From: Brevundimonas alba
Lineage (GTDB): Bacteria; Pseudomonadota; Alphaproteobacteria; Caulobacterales; Caulobacteraceae
Reading direction: 5' to 3'
Assembly: GCF_011927945.1 (NCBI RefSeq)
Contig: NZ_JAATJM010000001.1
Span: 257,501 to 321,500 of the forward strand
DNA: 64,000 nucleotides
Of the stretch, positions 8,906 to 15,264 are shown one piece after another. The position numbers and the translations under genes are program-made. How positions within the stretch are numbered: position 1 is the stretch's first letter; each line of letters begins with the position of its first letter. The notes under the pieces were generated by a model. That model made no database searches, was not told the DNA's origin, and saw nothing but the letters and a program-made list of their open reading frames with translations.

Positions 8906-8923
8906 CATGCCCCGGAGGCGTCC

Positions 8924-9703
8924 ATGACCAAGCGTGCGGCAATCAAGCGTCAGACCCGCGACCTGTCCCGTGAGCACGGGGTGCTGGATTCGCGGCAGTT
9001 CATCGATGACGCCAAGGTCAGGCGGCTGCCGACCCATGCCGGCTGGTCGCCCTATCCCTCCAACGACGACCGTGACCAGGCCTATCTGAAGACGCTGAAG
9101 CCGAAGTCCGAAGGTCAGGCCGAATTGATGACGATGATCGATCATCACAATCTGGTCCTCGCCCTCGGCCCGGCAGGCACGGGCAAGACCTATCTCGCCG
9201 TCGCCAAGGCGGTCGAGGCGCTTGAGGCCGGCAAGGTCGGCCGCATCGTCCTGAGCCGTCCCGCGGTCGAGGCCGGCGAGTCGATCGGCTTCCTGCCGGG
9301 CGACATGGAGGACAAGCTGGCTCCCTATCTGCGGCCTCTCTACGACGCCCTGTCCGACCGCCTCTCGATGAAGCGGGTCAAGGCGCTGATGGCCGAGGGC
9401 CTGATCGAGATCGCCCCGATCGGCTACATGCGTGGCCGGACCCTGAACAACGCCTTCATCGTCGTCGACGAGGCCCAGAACTGCACCTACGTCCAGCTCA
9501 AGATGCTGCTGACCCGCCTCGGCTGGCACTCGACGATGGTCGTCACCGGCGACCCGCAGCAGTCGGACCTCCTGCCCGGCATCTCCGGCCTGTCCGACAT
9601 CGCCGAGCGTCTCGTTGCGGTGCCCGACATCGCCGTCATCAAGCTGGCCGAGCGCGACATCGTTCGCCACCCGCTGGTTGCAAGCATGATCGGGGTGCTC
9701 TGA
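8924..9703 (+). CDS. phoH: PhoH-family ATPase
   Basis: A 259-residue cytosolic P-loop protein. Walker A GPAGTGKT is at residues 82-89, Walker B IVVDEAQN near residue 182, and a sensor-like TGDPQQSD follows, all typical of the PhoH/YbeZ helicase-like core. The N-terminal 60 residues carry basic and polar segments seen in alphaproteobacterial PhoH. PhoH/YbeZ proteins are ATPases linked to RNA metabolism, often with the YbeY RNase, although no ybeY lies here. The ATG at 8924 is chosen because GGAGG sits at 8914-8918. Expression probably depends on reading through the two terminator hairpins just upstream. Confidence 0.9.
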   Translation: MTKRAAIKRQTRDLSREHGVLDSRQFIDDAKVRRLPTHAGWSPYPSNDDRDQAYLKTLKPKSEGQAELMTMIDHHNLVLALGPAGTGKTYLAVAKAVEALEAGKVGRIVLSRPAVEAGESIGFLPGDMEDKLAPYLRPLYDALSDRLSMKRVKALMAEGLIEIAPIGYMRGRTLNNAFIVVDEAQNCTYVQLKMLLTRLGWHSTMVVTGDPQQSDLLPGISGLSDIAERLVAVPDIAVIKLAERDIVRHPLVASMIGVL

Positions 9704-9804
9704 GCGCCCACGACCGATTCTGACGCAGGTTCATGGCAGACTGGCTCATGGACCTGCTCAGGCGCCGAACGGCCGCGTCCGACTGTGATTTTCCGGGGCT
9801 GAAC

Positions 9805-9871
9805 GGACTCTATGGACGCAGTGGACGCATCGGACTCTTCGGACTCTTCGGACTCTTCGGACCCAATTTTT
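9805..9871 (+). repeat. Nonamer repeat element 1: six GGAC-type 9-mers, GGACCC, then AATTTTT
   Basis: Six head-to-tail 9-bp units fill 9805-9858: GGACTCTAT, GGACGCAGT, GGACGCATC and GGACTCTTC three times. GGACCC (9859-9864) and AATTTTT follow. It lies 101 bases after the phoH stop in the convergent gap before the CPA2 antiporter. The same architecture, in the orientation of its upstream gene, occurs at 20710-20777 on the other strand. The rest of the 216-bp gap shows no gene; a CCCGG-N7-CCGGG hairpin follows at 9882-9898. Confidence 0.75.
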
Positions 9872-9919
9872 CGCCGTTTTACCCGGGTATAATCCGGGGC
9901 TCGTCAGCCTCGGCGGAGC

Positions 9920-11143
9920 TCAGATCAGGTCCGTCACCCGCGGCGGCTCCGGCGGGGCCAGAACCGGCCGTCCGCCCATCCTGTCGATCAGGGCGAAGAC
10001 GAACGGGTTCAGCGATATCGACAGCAGGGCGGCCGCCAGGATCAGGTCGTGCGTCTCCTGCCGCATCCCGCCCAGGCTGACGCTCAGGGCCGCCAGAATG
10101 AAGGAGAACTCGCCGATCTGGGCCAGCGACGCGGCCACCGTCAGGGTCGTCGCCCGATCCCGCCTGAAGGCCGTTGTGATGGCCATCGCCGCCAGCGACT
10201 TGCCGACGATGACGATGGCCAGCACCCCCAGCACCGCCAGTGGCTCCCTCACGAGGATCGAGGGATCGAACAGCATCCCCACCGACACGAAGAACAGCAC
10301 CGCAAAGGCGTCCCGCAACGGCAGCGACCGCTCAGCCGCATTGTGCCCCAGCGGCGAACTGTTGAGCACCAGCCCCGCCAGGAACGCCCCCAGCGCGAAC
10401 GAATGGAACAGGGCATAGGCCACCCACGCGATGCCCAGTGCGATAGCCAGCACGCCCAGCGTGAACAGCTCCCGCGACTTGGTGTGGGCGATCCGTACAA
10501 GGACCCACGGCAGCACCCGCGCGCCCACCACCAGCATGACCGCGCTGAACCCCGCCACCTTGAACAGCGTCCAGCCGATCGAGGCCGCCAGCTCGCCGCC
10601 GCTCAGCGTCTCGCCCGGCTGGATGATCAGCAGCGGCAACACGACCAAGGCGATGACGATCACGAGGTCCTCGACGATCAGCCAGCCCATCGCCAGCCGC
10701 CCGACGTCGCCCCGCACCTGTTTCCGTTCCTCCAGCGCCCGCAGCAGAACGACGGTGGACGCCACCGACAGGGCGAACCCCATCAGCACCGCCTCGAGGT
10801 CGCTCAGCTTCATCAACCAGCGGCCCATGGCCCATCCCAGCGCCGTCGCCGCGGAGATCTGCACCAGCGCACCCGGTATGGCGACCTTGCGAACCTTCAT
10901 CAGGTCCGCCAGCGAGAAATGCAGCCCCACCCCGAACATCAGCAGGATGACCCCCACCTCCGCCAGTTGCGGCGCCAGTTCCGTGTCCGCGACGAAGCCG
11001 ATCGTATGGGGCCCGACGACGATCCCGGCGACCAGATAACCCACCAGCGGAGACAGCTTGAGCCGGTTGGCCAACATGCCGAACACGAAGGCCAGCACGA
11101 AGCCGCCGACCAGGGTGAGGATCAGGCTGTCGGCATGCGGCAT
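9920..11143 (-). CDS. CPA2-family monovalent cation:proton antiporter
   Basis: A 407-residue inner-membrane protein with about 12 hydrophobic segments covering nearly the whole length. Family motifs include LVGYLVAGIVVGP, the GVGLHFSL segment, and GFALSVASTVVLL in the core with VEDL following. It ends after the membrane domain (FALIDRMGG), so it lacks the cytosolic TrkA-N/RCK regulator found in KefB/YbaL-type relatives. It should exchange K+ or Na+ for H+. The ATG at 11143 is supported by AGGAGAG just upstream; a longer reading to 11215 lacks such a site. It converges with phoH across nonamer element 1. Confidence 0.88.
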   Translation of the reverse strand: MPHADSLILTLVGGFVLAFVFGMLANRLKLSPLVGYLVAGIVVGPHTIGFVADTELAPQLAEVGVILLMFGVGLHFSLADLMKVRKVAIPGALVQISAATALGWAMGRWLMKLSDLEAVLMGFALSVASTVVLLRALEERKQVRGDVGRLAMGWLIVEDLVIVIALVVLPLLIIQPGETLSGGELAASIGWTLFKVAGFSAVMLVVGARVLPWVLVRIAHTKSRELFTLGVLAIALGIAWVAYALFHSFALGAFLAGLVLNSSPLGHNAAERSLPLRDAFAVLFFVSVGMLFDPSILVREPLAVLGVLAIVIVGKSLAAMAITTAFRRDRATTLTVAASLAQIGEFSFILAALSVSLGGMRQETHDLILAAALLSISLNPFVFALIDRMGGRPVLAPPEPPRVTDLI

Positions 11144-11311
11144 CGGCTCTCCTTGCAGGGTACAGAACGAACTTGAGCGAACCCTGCAATTGAGGCCTGC
11201 GGCCGGGTCAGGCAACCTTCACCGCCTGCCCTGCGTCCACGCGACACGATTGCCCCTTCGCGACCGGCGCGCGGACTGCTAACCGGGCGATCTCACCACT
11301 CAGCGATCCGA

Positions 11312-11821
11312 ATGAAAATCCCGCGCATCACCCTGGCCGCCTACGGCTTCGCCCTCCTCATCGTCGTCGTCGACCAGCTGATCAAGGCTTGGGTCCTGAA
11401 CGGACTGGGTCTGCAGTACGAGGGCCAGTCGCACCCGGTGATGGACCCGGTGTTCAACATCACCCTCGTCCACAACGAGGGCGTCAGCTTCGGCCTGTTC
11501 GGCGACGGCTCGGCCCGATGGATGCTCAGTGTCTTCTCGATCGCCGTGGCCGGCGTTCTTGGCTGGTGGGCGCTGAAGGCCGATCGCCGCCTGCTGGTCA
11601 CCGCCGTCGGCCTGATCATGGGCGGGGCCATCGGCAACGTCATTGACCGCATCCGGTTCGGCTGGGTGGTCGACTTCCTCGACTTCTCCGGGACGGGCTT
11701 CTTCCCTTGGGTGTTCAACATCGCCGACAGCGCCATCACCATCGGTGTGATCCTGCTCATCCTCGACAGCCTGCTGTCCGAAAGGGCGGCCAAGGTTGGC
11801 GTGGCCGCCGAAAAGTCGTAA
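11312..11821 (+). CDS. lspA: Lipoprotein signal peptidase (signal peptidase II)
   Basis: A 169-residue inner-membrane aspartyl protease with four transmembrane helices. The conserved boxes are present in order: DQLIKAWV (N-terminal), NITLVHNEGVSFG, the first catalytic Asp in GNVIDRIRFG, and the second in FNIADSAI. It cleaves prolipoproteins before the lipid-modified Cys. It would serve many lipoproteins in this window (HfaB, BamD and several hypotheticals). The next gene, itself a lipoprotein, starts 61 bases after its stop, suggesting co-transcription. The usual upstream partner ileS is not here. Confidence 0.95.
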   Translation: MKIPRITLAAYGFALLIVVVDQLIKAWVLNGLGLQYEGQSHPVMDPVFNITLVHNEGVSFGLFGDGSARWMLSVFSIAVAGVLGWWALKADRRLLVTAVGLIMGGAIGNVIDRIRFGWVVDFLDFSGTGFFPWVFNIADSAITIGVILLILDSLLSERAAKVGVAAEKS

Positions 11822-11882
11822 TCAGCCGCTTCCTCTAGGGTCTACGCGCGCGCCTGCCTGGCGCGCCCAACCGAGATTGACC

Positions 11883-12446
11883 ATGCGCCTTACCCGCACA
11901 GCCCTACTGACCCTCGCCGCATCGGCTCTCGTGCTGGGCGGGTGCGGCAGCATGCGCAACAGCATCGGCCTGACCAAGGTCACGCCGGACGAGTTCCTGA
12001 CCGTCTCGACCGCGCCCCTGACGGTGCCGCCGGAATACGGCCTGCGTCCGCCCGCGCCGGGCCAGCCGCGCCCGCAGGAGCTCGCGCCTGAATCCGCCGC
12101 CCGCCAGATCCTGCTGGGCCAGCGCCAGGCCGTCACCCGTTCGCCGGGCGAACAAATCCTCGTCGCTCAGGCCGGCGGCGACCGCGCCGATCCCCTCGCC
12201 CGCTACGTCGTTGATGACGAGTTCGGCGACCTGGCTCACAAGGAAGAGGGCTGGGCCAACCGCATCCTGTTCTGGCGCCGCGACGACGCCGCCTCGCAGG
12301 CGCCGACCACCTCCCAGACCGCCAACGGCGCTGTGACCATCGACGCCGCCAGCGAATACGCCCGCATGCAAGCCCTGACGGGCGGCCGCGCCGGCATCGT
12401 CATCGCGCCGCGCCGCGACACCGGCTTCAAGCTTCCCGGCCTCTAG
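11883..12446 (+). CDS. DUF3035-type lipoprotein
   Basis: A 187-residue predicted lipoprotein with lipobox LVLGGC (Cys about residue 22). The conserved family segment is TPDEFLTVSTAPLTVPPEYGLRPP cut over residues 37-60, a signature of alphaproteobacterial DUF3035 proteins, followed by Ala/Gln/Pro-rich sequence and a C-terminal APRRDTGFKLPGL. The biochemical role is unknown; the family is often downstream of lspA in alphaproteobacteria. It is followed by a clear terminator, so lspA and this gene form one unit. Confidence 0.8.
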   Translation: MRLTRTALLTLAASALVLGGCGSMRNSIGLTKVTPDEFLTVSTAPLTVPPEYGLRPPAPGQPRPQELAPESAARQILLGQRQAVTRSPGEQILVAQAGGDRADPLARYVVDDEFGDLAHKEEGWANRILFWRRDDAASQAPTTSQTANGAVTIDAASEYARMQALTGGRAGIVIAPRRDTGFKLPGL

Positions 12447-12470
12447 GACCGGCTGTCATCTCATTGAAGG

Positions 12471-12501
12471 GGCCCGGACGCGTCGGCATCCGGGCCTTTT
12501 T
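12471..12501 (+). terminator. Intrinsic terminator of the lspA-DUF3035 operon
   Basis: GGCCCGGA (12471-12478) pairs with TCCGGGCC (12489-12496) and is followed by TTTTT (12497-12501). It stands between the convergent DUF3035 and EamA genes. Confidence 0.85.
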
Positions 12502-12507
12502 CATTGT

Positions 12508-13413
12508 TCAGGCCTTGGCCGCACCGGCCCTGAGCCCACGCTCCGCCAACGCCACGACCGCCACTCCTCCGATCGTCAGCCCGGCGCCGGTCAGGATCTG
12601 CACGGACAGTACGTCGCCCATCAGCAGCCAGCCGATCAGGATCGACACCACCGGCGTCGCCAGCAGATAGGGCGTCACCCGCCCGGCCTCGCGTTTCTGG
12701 ACAAGCCAGAACACCAGCGTCGTCGCCAGCACCGACGACACCAGCCCGGCCCAGACGACGCAGGCCCAGACGATGGCGTCGGCCTCCCGGATCGCCGCCC
12801 ACTGTCCCCGTTCGAACACAGCCGAACCGAAGGCCAGGCTCGGCAACGCGACCAAGGCCAGCAGCCCCTGCATTTTCAGCGGCGGGATCGAGGTGGTGCG
12901 GCGCGCGATCACGGTCGTCATGGCCCACGCCGCGCTGGCTGCGATGCCCACCAGGATGGCTTTCCAGTCGGCGATGGCGTGCGGGTCCAGCGTCATCCAC
13001 GCCACCCCGGCGAAGGCCACCCCCATGCCGATCAGGGCGAACCGCGACAGCCGCTCGCCCAGCAGGACGAAGGCGAACAGGGCCGTGAACGGCACCCACA
13101 GCTGGGCCGCGACCGACACCGGGCTGACGTCCTGCGCCATCCAGAAAGCCAGATAGATCAGGCCGTAGTGCACCGGACCGCCGAGCCCCACGATGATCAG
13201 CAGGCTTTTCCAGTTCGGGAAGGGCGGCCGCACGAACGGAACCAGACACGCCGCGGCGATGGCGAACCGCAGCGCGCCCACGAGCAGCGGCGGCATGGTC
13301 TCCGTGGCCAGTTTGGCGGCCGCGTTGTTGACGCCCCAGATCACCACCACCGCGACGATGGCGGCGACCTCGACGAGGCTGAGCGGGCTGTGGGGCTTGT
13401 CCGGTGTGATCAC
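12508..13413 (-). CDS. EamA/DMT-superfamily permease
   Basis: A 301-residue inner-membrane protein with ten predicted helices, made of two EamA halves (about residues 15-145 and 155-290). Features include WGVNNAAAKLA in helix 1, the RFAIAAACLVPF segment of helix 2, and the repeat-2 motif TPYLLATPVVSILIGWLLMGD. Members export small metabolites such as amino acids or purines; the substrate cannot be told. The start is a GTG at 13413. It stands as a single gene between a terminator on one side and ssb on the other. Confidence 0.85.
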   Translation of the reverse strand: MITPDKPHSPLSLVEVAAIVAVVVIWGVNNAAAKLATETMPPLLVGALRFAIAAACLVPFVRPPFPNWKSLLIIVGLGGPVHYGLIYLAFWMAQDVSPVSVAAQLWVPFTALFAFVLLGERLSRFALIGMGVAFAGVAWMTLDPHAIADWKAILVGIAASAAWAMTTVIARRTTSIPPLKMQGLLALVALPSLAFGSAVFERGQWAAIREADAIVWACVVWAGLVSSVLATTLVFWLVQKREAGRVTPYLLATPVVSILIGWLLMGDVLSVQILTGAGLTIGGVAVVALAERGLRAGAAKA

Positions 13414-13490
13414 AGTCCGGCTATGCCATGCGCGACGCGGGGGCGCCCCTCAAAGCCGGTAACGGACCGTTTCGCCCCGCTATGCCCGGG

Positions 13491-13976
13491 TCAGAACGGG
13501 ATGTCGTCGTTCAGGTCGTAGCTTTCCTTCGGACCGCTCGGCTTGTTGGCGCCGCCGGTCGAGAAGCCCGACGAATAGTCGTCGTCCCCGCCGCGCGATG
13601 CGCCGCCGCCACCGCCACCGCCGTCGCGGCCGCCCAGCATCGTCAGTTCGCCGCGGAACTTCTGCAGCACGATTTCGGTGGTGTATTTCTCGACGCCGGC
13701 CTGCTCGTACTTTCGGGTCTGCAGCGATCCCTCGATGTAAACCGTCGAGCCCTTCTTGAGGTAGTTCTCGGCCACCTTGACGATGTTCTCGTTGAAGATG
13801 ACCACGCGGTGCCACTCGGTCTTCTCCTTGCGCTCGCCGGTGGCCTTGTCGCGCCACTGCTCCGAGGTCGCGAGCGAGAGGTTGGCGACCCGTTCGCCGG
13901 AGTTGAGCGTGCGGATCTCCGGGTCCTTGCCCAGATTGCCGACCAGAATGACCTTGTTGACGCTGCCAGCCATCAT
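13491..13976 (-). CDS. ssb: Single-stranded DNA-binding protein
   Basis: A 161-residue protein with the OB-fold in residues 1-112 ([38 protein letters not shown]) and a Gly-rich flexible linker. It ends in the acidic tip DLNDDIPF that recruits repair and replication partners. It coats single-stranded DNA in replication and recombination. The ATG at 13976 has AGGA five bases upstream; an ATG follows directly at 13973. A perfect alphaproteobacterial LexA box lies 92 bases upstream, so induction by DNA damage is expected. Confidence 0.95.
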   Translation of the reverse strand: MMAGSVNKVILVGNLGKDPEIRTLNSGERVANLSLATSEQWRDKATGERKEKTEWHRVVIFNENIVKVAENYLKKGSTVYIEGSLQTRKYEQAGVEKYTTEIVLQKFRGELTMLGGRDGGGGGGGASRGGDDDYSSGFSTGGANKPSGPKESYDLNDDIPF

Positions 13977-14044
13977 CGAATTCCTTTTGTGAGCCCCTCG
14001 TGCTTCGCACCGTTGGAGGCCGGTTTTTTGATTTCACGCGCCGC

Positions 14045-14082
14045 AATCTAGCCGATGACGGAGCGATGTTCCAGATTTGTTC
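14045..14082 (-). promoter_or_regulatory. SOS (LexA) box and promoter of ssb
   Basis: GTTC-CAGATTT-GTTC at 14068-14082 matches the alphaproteobacterial LexA consensus GTTC-N7-GTTC exactly (GAAC-N7-GAAC on the ssb strand). A Caulobacter-style -10 GCTAGATT lies at about 14046-14053, putting the LexA site over the -35 region, where a repressor would block polymerase. Confidence 0.75.
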
Positions 14083-14083
14083 T

Positions 14084-14521
14084 CTATTGCCCGGGAAGGG
14101 GCGGCGGCGCGGCGACACCGACCGGCCGACCGGTCTCGTCCCTCACGATCGCGCCCGGCATGGCCAACCGGCCGTCGCCGGTACGAGCCAGGAAGATGAA
14201 GCGTGAACCGTCCAGCGTCTTGCCGAGCCACACCCCTTCTTGGTCGATGAAGATGTACTGGCCCTGATAGGCGCCGGTGACCTCCTGGCGATTCCCACCC
14301 TGCCGCAGGAAGCGCACGCGCATCTCTTCCAGCCGGGCCGCGCAGTACTCGATCTGCGGCTGGCCTTCGGCCAGTTTGTTGAACACCGGAGGCTCGCCCT
14401 CCTTGCCCATTTCGACCGCGAAGCAGACGCCCTGTTCATAGGGCGCTTCGACCGCGTTACTGCAGGCCGAAATCGTCAGGGCGCCGACGCCGGCGGCAAG
14501 CAGAAGGGGAACGCGGTTCAT
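14084..14521 (-). CDS. Predicted lipoprotein of unknown function
   Basis: A 145-residue protein with lipobox TISAC (Cys about residue 20), then a domain with paired cysteines (GVCFAVEMG, IEYCAARL), the segment YIFIDQEGVWLGKTLDGSRF and a Pro-rich end. I do not recognise a family. It is translationally coupled to the preceding gene: that gene's TGA overlaps this ATG (TGATG at 14519-14523). The ssb LexA box lies at its 3' end. Confidence 0.65.
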   Translation of the reverse strand: MNRVPLLLAAGVGALTISACSNAVEAPYEQGVCFAVEMGKEGEPPVFNKLAEGQPQIEYCAARLEEMRVRFLRQGGNRQEVTGAYQGQYIFIDQEGVWLGKTLDGSRFIFLARTGDGRLAMPGAIVRDETGRPVGVAAPPPLPGQ

Positions 14522-15186
14522 CAACGAAGGTCCGGGAACTGGCAGCTCTGGTTCTGTTCGACCAGGGTGCTGAAGCGGTTGTTGTCAGGCGATTGTTCGA
14601 CCCGGCGCGGCACCAGCCGCAGGGTCGTGTTGCCCCAACGGCCATAGAGGGCGTCGCCGGGTCGCACGCAGGTGCCGGAGTAGAGCGCCTGCACACAGGC
14701 GTTCAGGCTCATGTTGGACGACAGGGCGCGCCAGTCCGAGCCCGTGTGCCGCAGGCACTGCGAGCCGCTCGCCATCTGCGCAGCCGGCTGTTCGGCCTGA
14801 CCCGGCTCGGGCGTTTCGACAATCGGTTGCGTGCCGGCGTCGACCACCTCGACCGGCGGCTCGATCACGGGCGCGGCGGGCAGAGCGACCAAGGCCCCCG
14901 TCTCATCGACGCCAACATCGAGAGCATCGGTAGCCAGACCGTTGCGGCGTGCACAGTCCGCCAGCGTCGCCATCCCTGCGAACTGCCCATCGACGTAGCA
15001 ACGCAGCTCCCGGGTCGTGTTCAGCTCGGGCGCATCGGCGAGGTCGACGGTGAGTCCGCCCTGCGCCGCCGGCGGCGGAGCGGGATCACGGTCGCGGCCG
15101 CCCGAGAATAAGAGCGCGATCACCACCGCAGCCACAACCGCAAGGCCGGCGCCGATGGCGATGAGGATGCGGTTGTCCTGGGGCAT
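14521..15186 (-). CDS. Membrane-anchored periplasmic protein of unknown function
   Basis: A 221-residue protein with one N-terminal transmembrane helix (about residues 7-27), an acidic/Pro/Ala-rich linker, and cysteine-bearing segments (ELRCYVDG, LADCARRNG, SQCLRHT, NACVQALY, GTCVRPGD, QSCQFPDLR) that could form disulfides in the periplasm. The C-terminal part contains GDALYGRWGNTTLRLVP. No family is recognised. It is the first gene of a two-gene operon with the lipoprotein that follows. Confidence 0.65.
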   Translation of the reverse strand: MPQDNRILIAIGAGLAVVAAVVIALLFSGGRDRDPAPPPAAQGGLTVDLADAPELNTTRELRCYVDGQFAGMATLADCARRNGLATDALDVGVDETGALVALPAAPVIEPPVEVVDAGTQPIVETPEPGQAEQPAAQMASGSQCLRHTGSDWRALSSNMSLNACVQALYSGTCVRPGDALYGRWGNTTLRLVPRRVEQSPDNNRFSTLVEQNQSCQFPDLR

Positions 15187-15264
15187 GAAGGGCTCGCGCG
15201 GCTGGAGAGTCCAATAACCCCGCCGGGCTATGCCGCGTCAACGGCCTTGGTGGGCTGCGCGCCC

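Larger units (their letters stand above)
8587..8923 (+). promoter_or_regulatory. Structured 337-bp leader or sRNA region upstream of phoH
   Basis: No convincing gene lies here. The stretch holds the divergent start region of the YrdA-like gene, a -10-like GCTAGCATC near 8637, a small hairpin ACGCG-N5-CGCGT near 8730, a pyrimidine-rich CCTCCTCC tract near 8776 that could pair with purine-rich GGGAGGAC near 8723, and then two tandem terminator hairpins. An initiation in this region would either make a short terminated RNA of 200-270 nt or need antitermination to reach phoH. Confidence 0.5.

Noticed and set aside
8655..8927. 90-codon plus-strand frame in the phoH leader with repeated SASPFFMP
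   Set aside because: The peptide repeat simply follows from the duplicated terminator hairpins; the start lacks a Shine-Dalgarno.
9888..9893. Perfect TATAAT after nonamer element 1
   Set aside because: No -35 element lies 16-18 bases upstream and no plus-strand gene follows; it sits in the loop of a small hairpin between convergent genes.
9733..10080. Reading the nonamer array as protein (GLFGLFGLFG repeat)
   Set aside because: The 9-bp period gives a perfect three-codon repeat, but the frame runs into the antisense of the antiporter, lacks a good ribosome-binding site, and the second array gives a different, unrelated peptide in its own orientation.
10049..11176. 375-codon plus-strand frame opposite the CPA2 antiporter
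   Set aside because: Composition is dominated by Arg, Gln, His and Pro, as expected for the complement of a membrane protein gene in GC-rich DNA; the antiporter on the other strand has full family structure.
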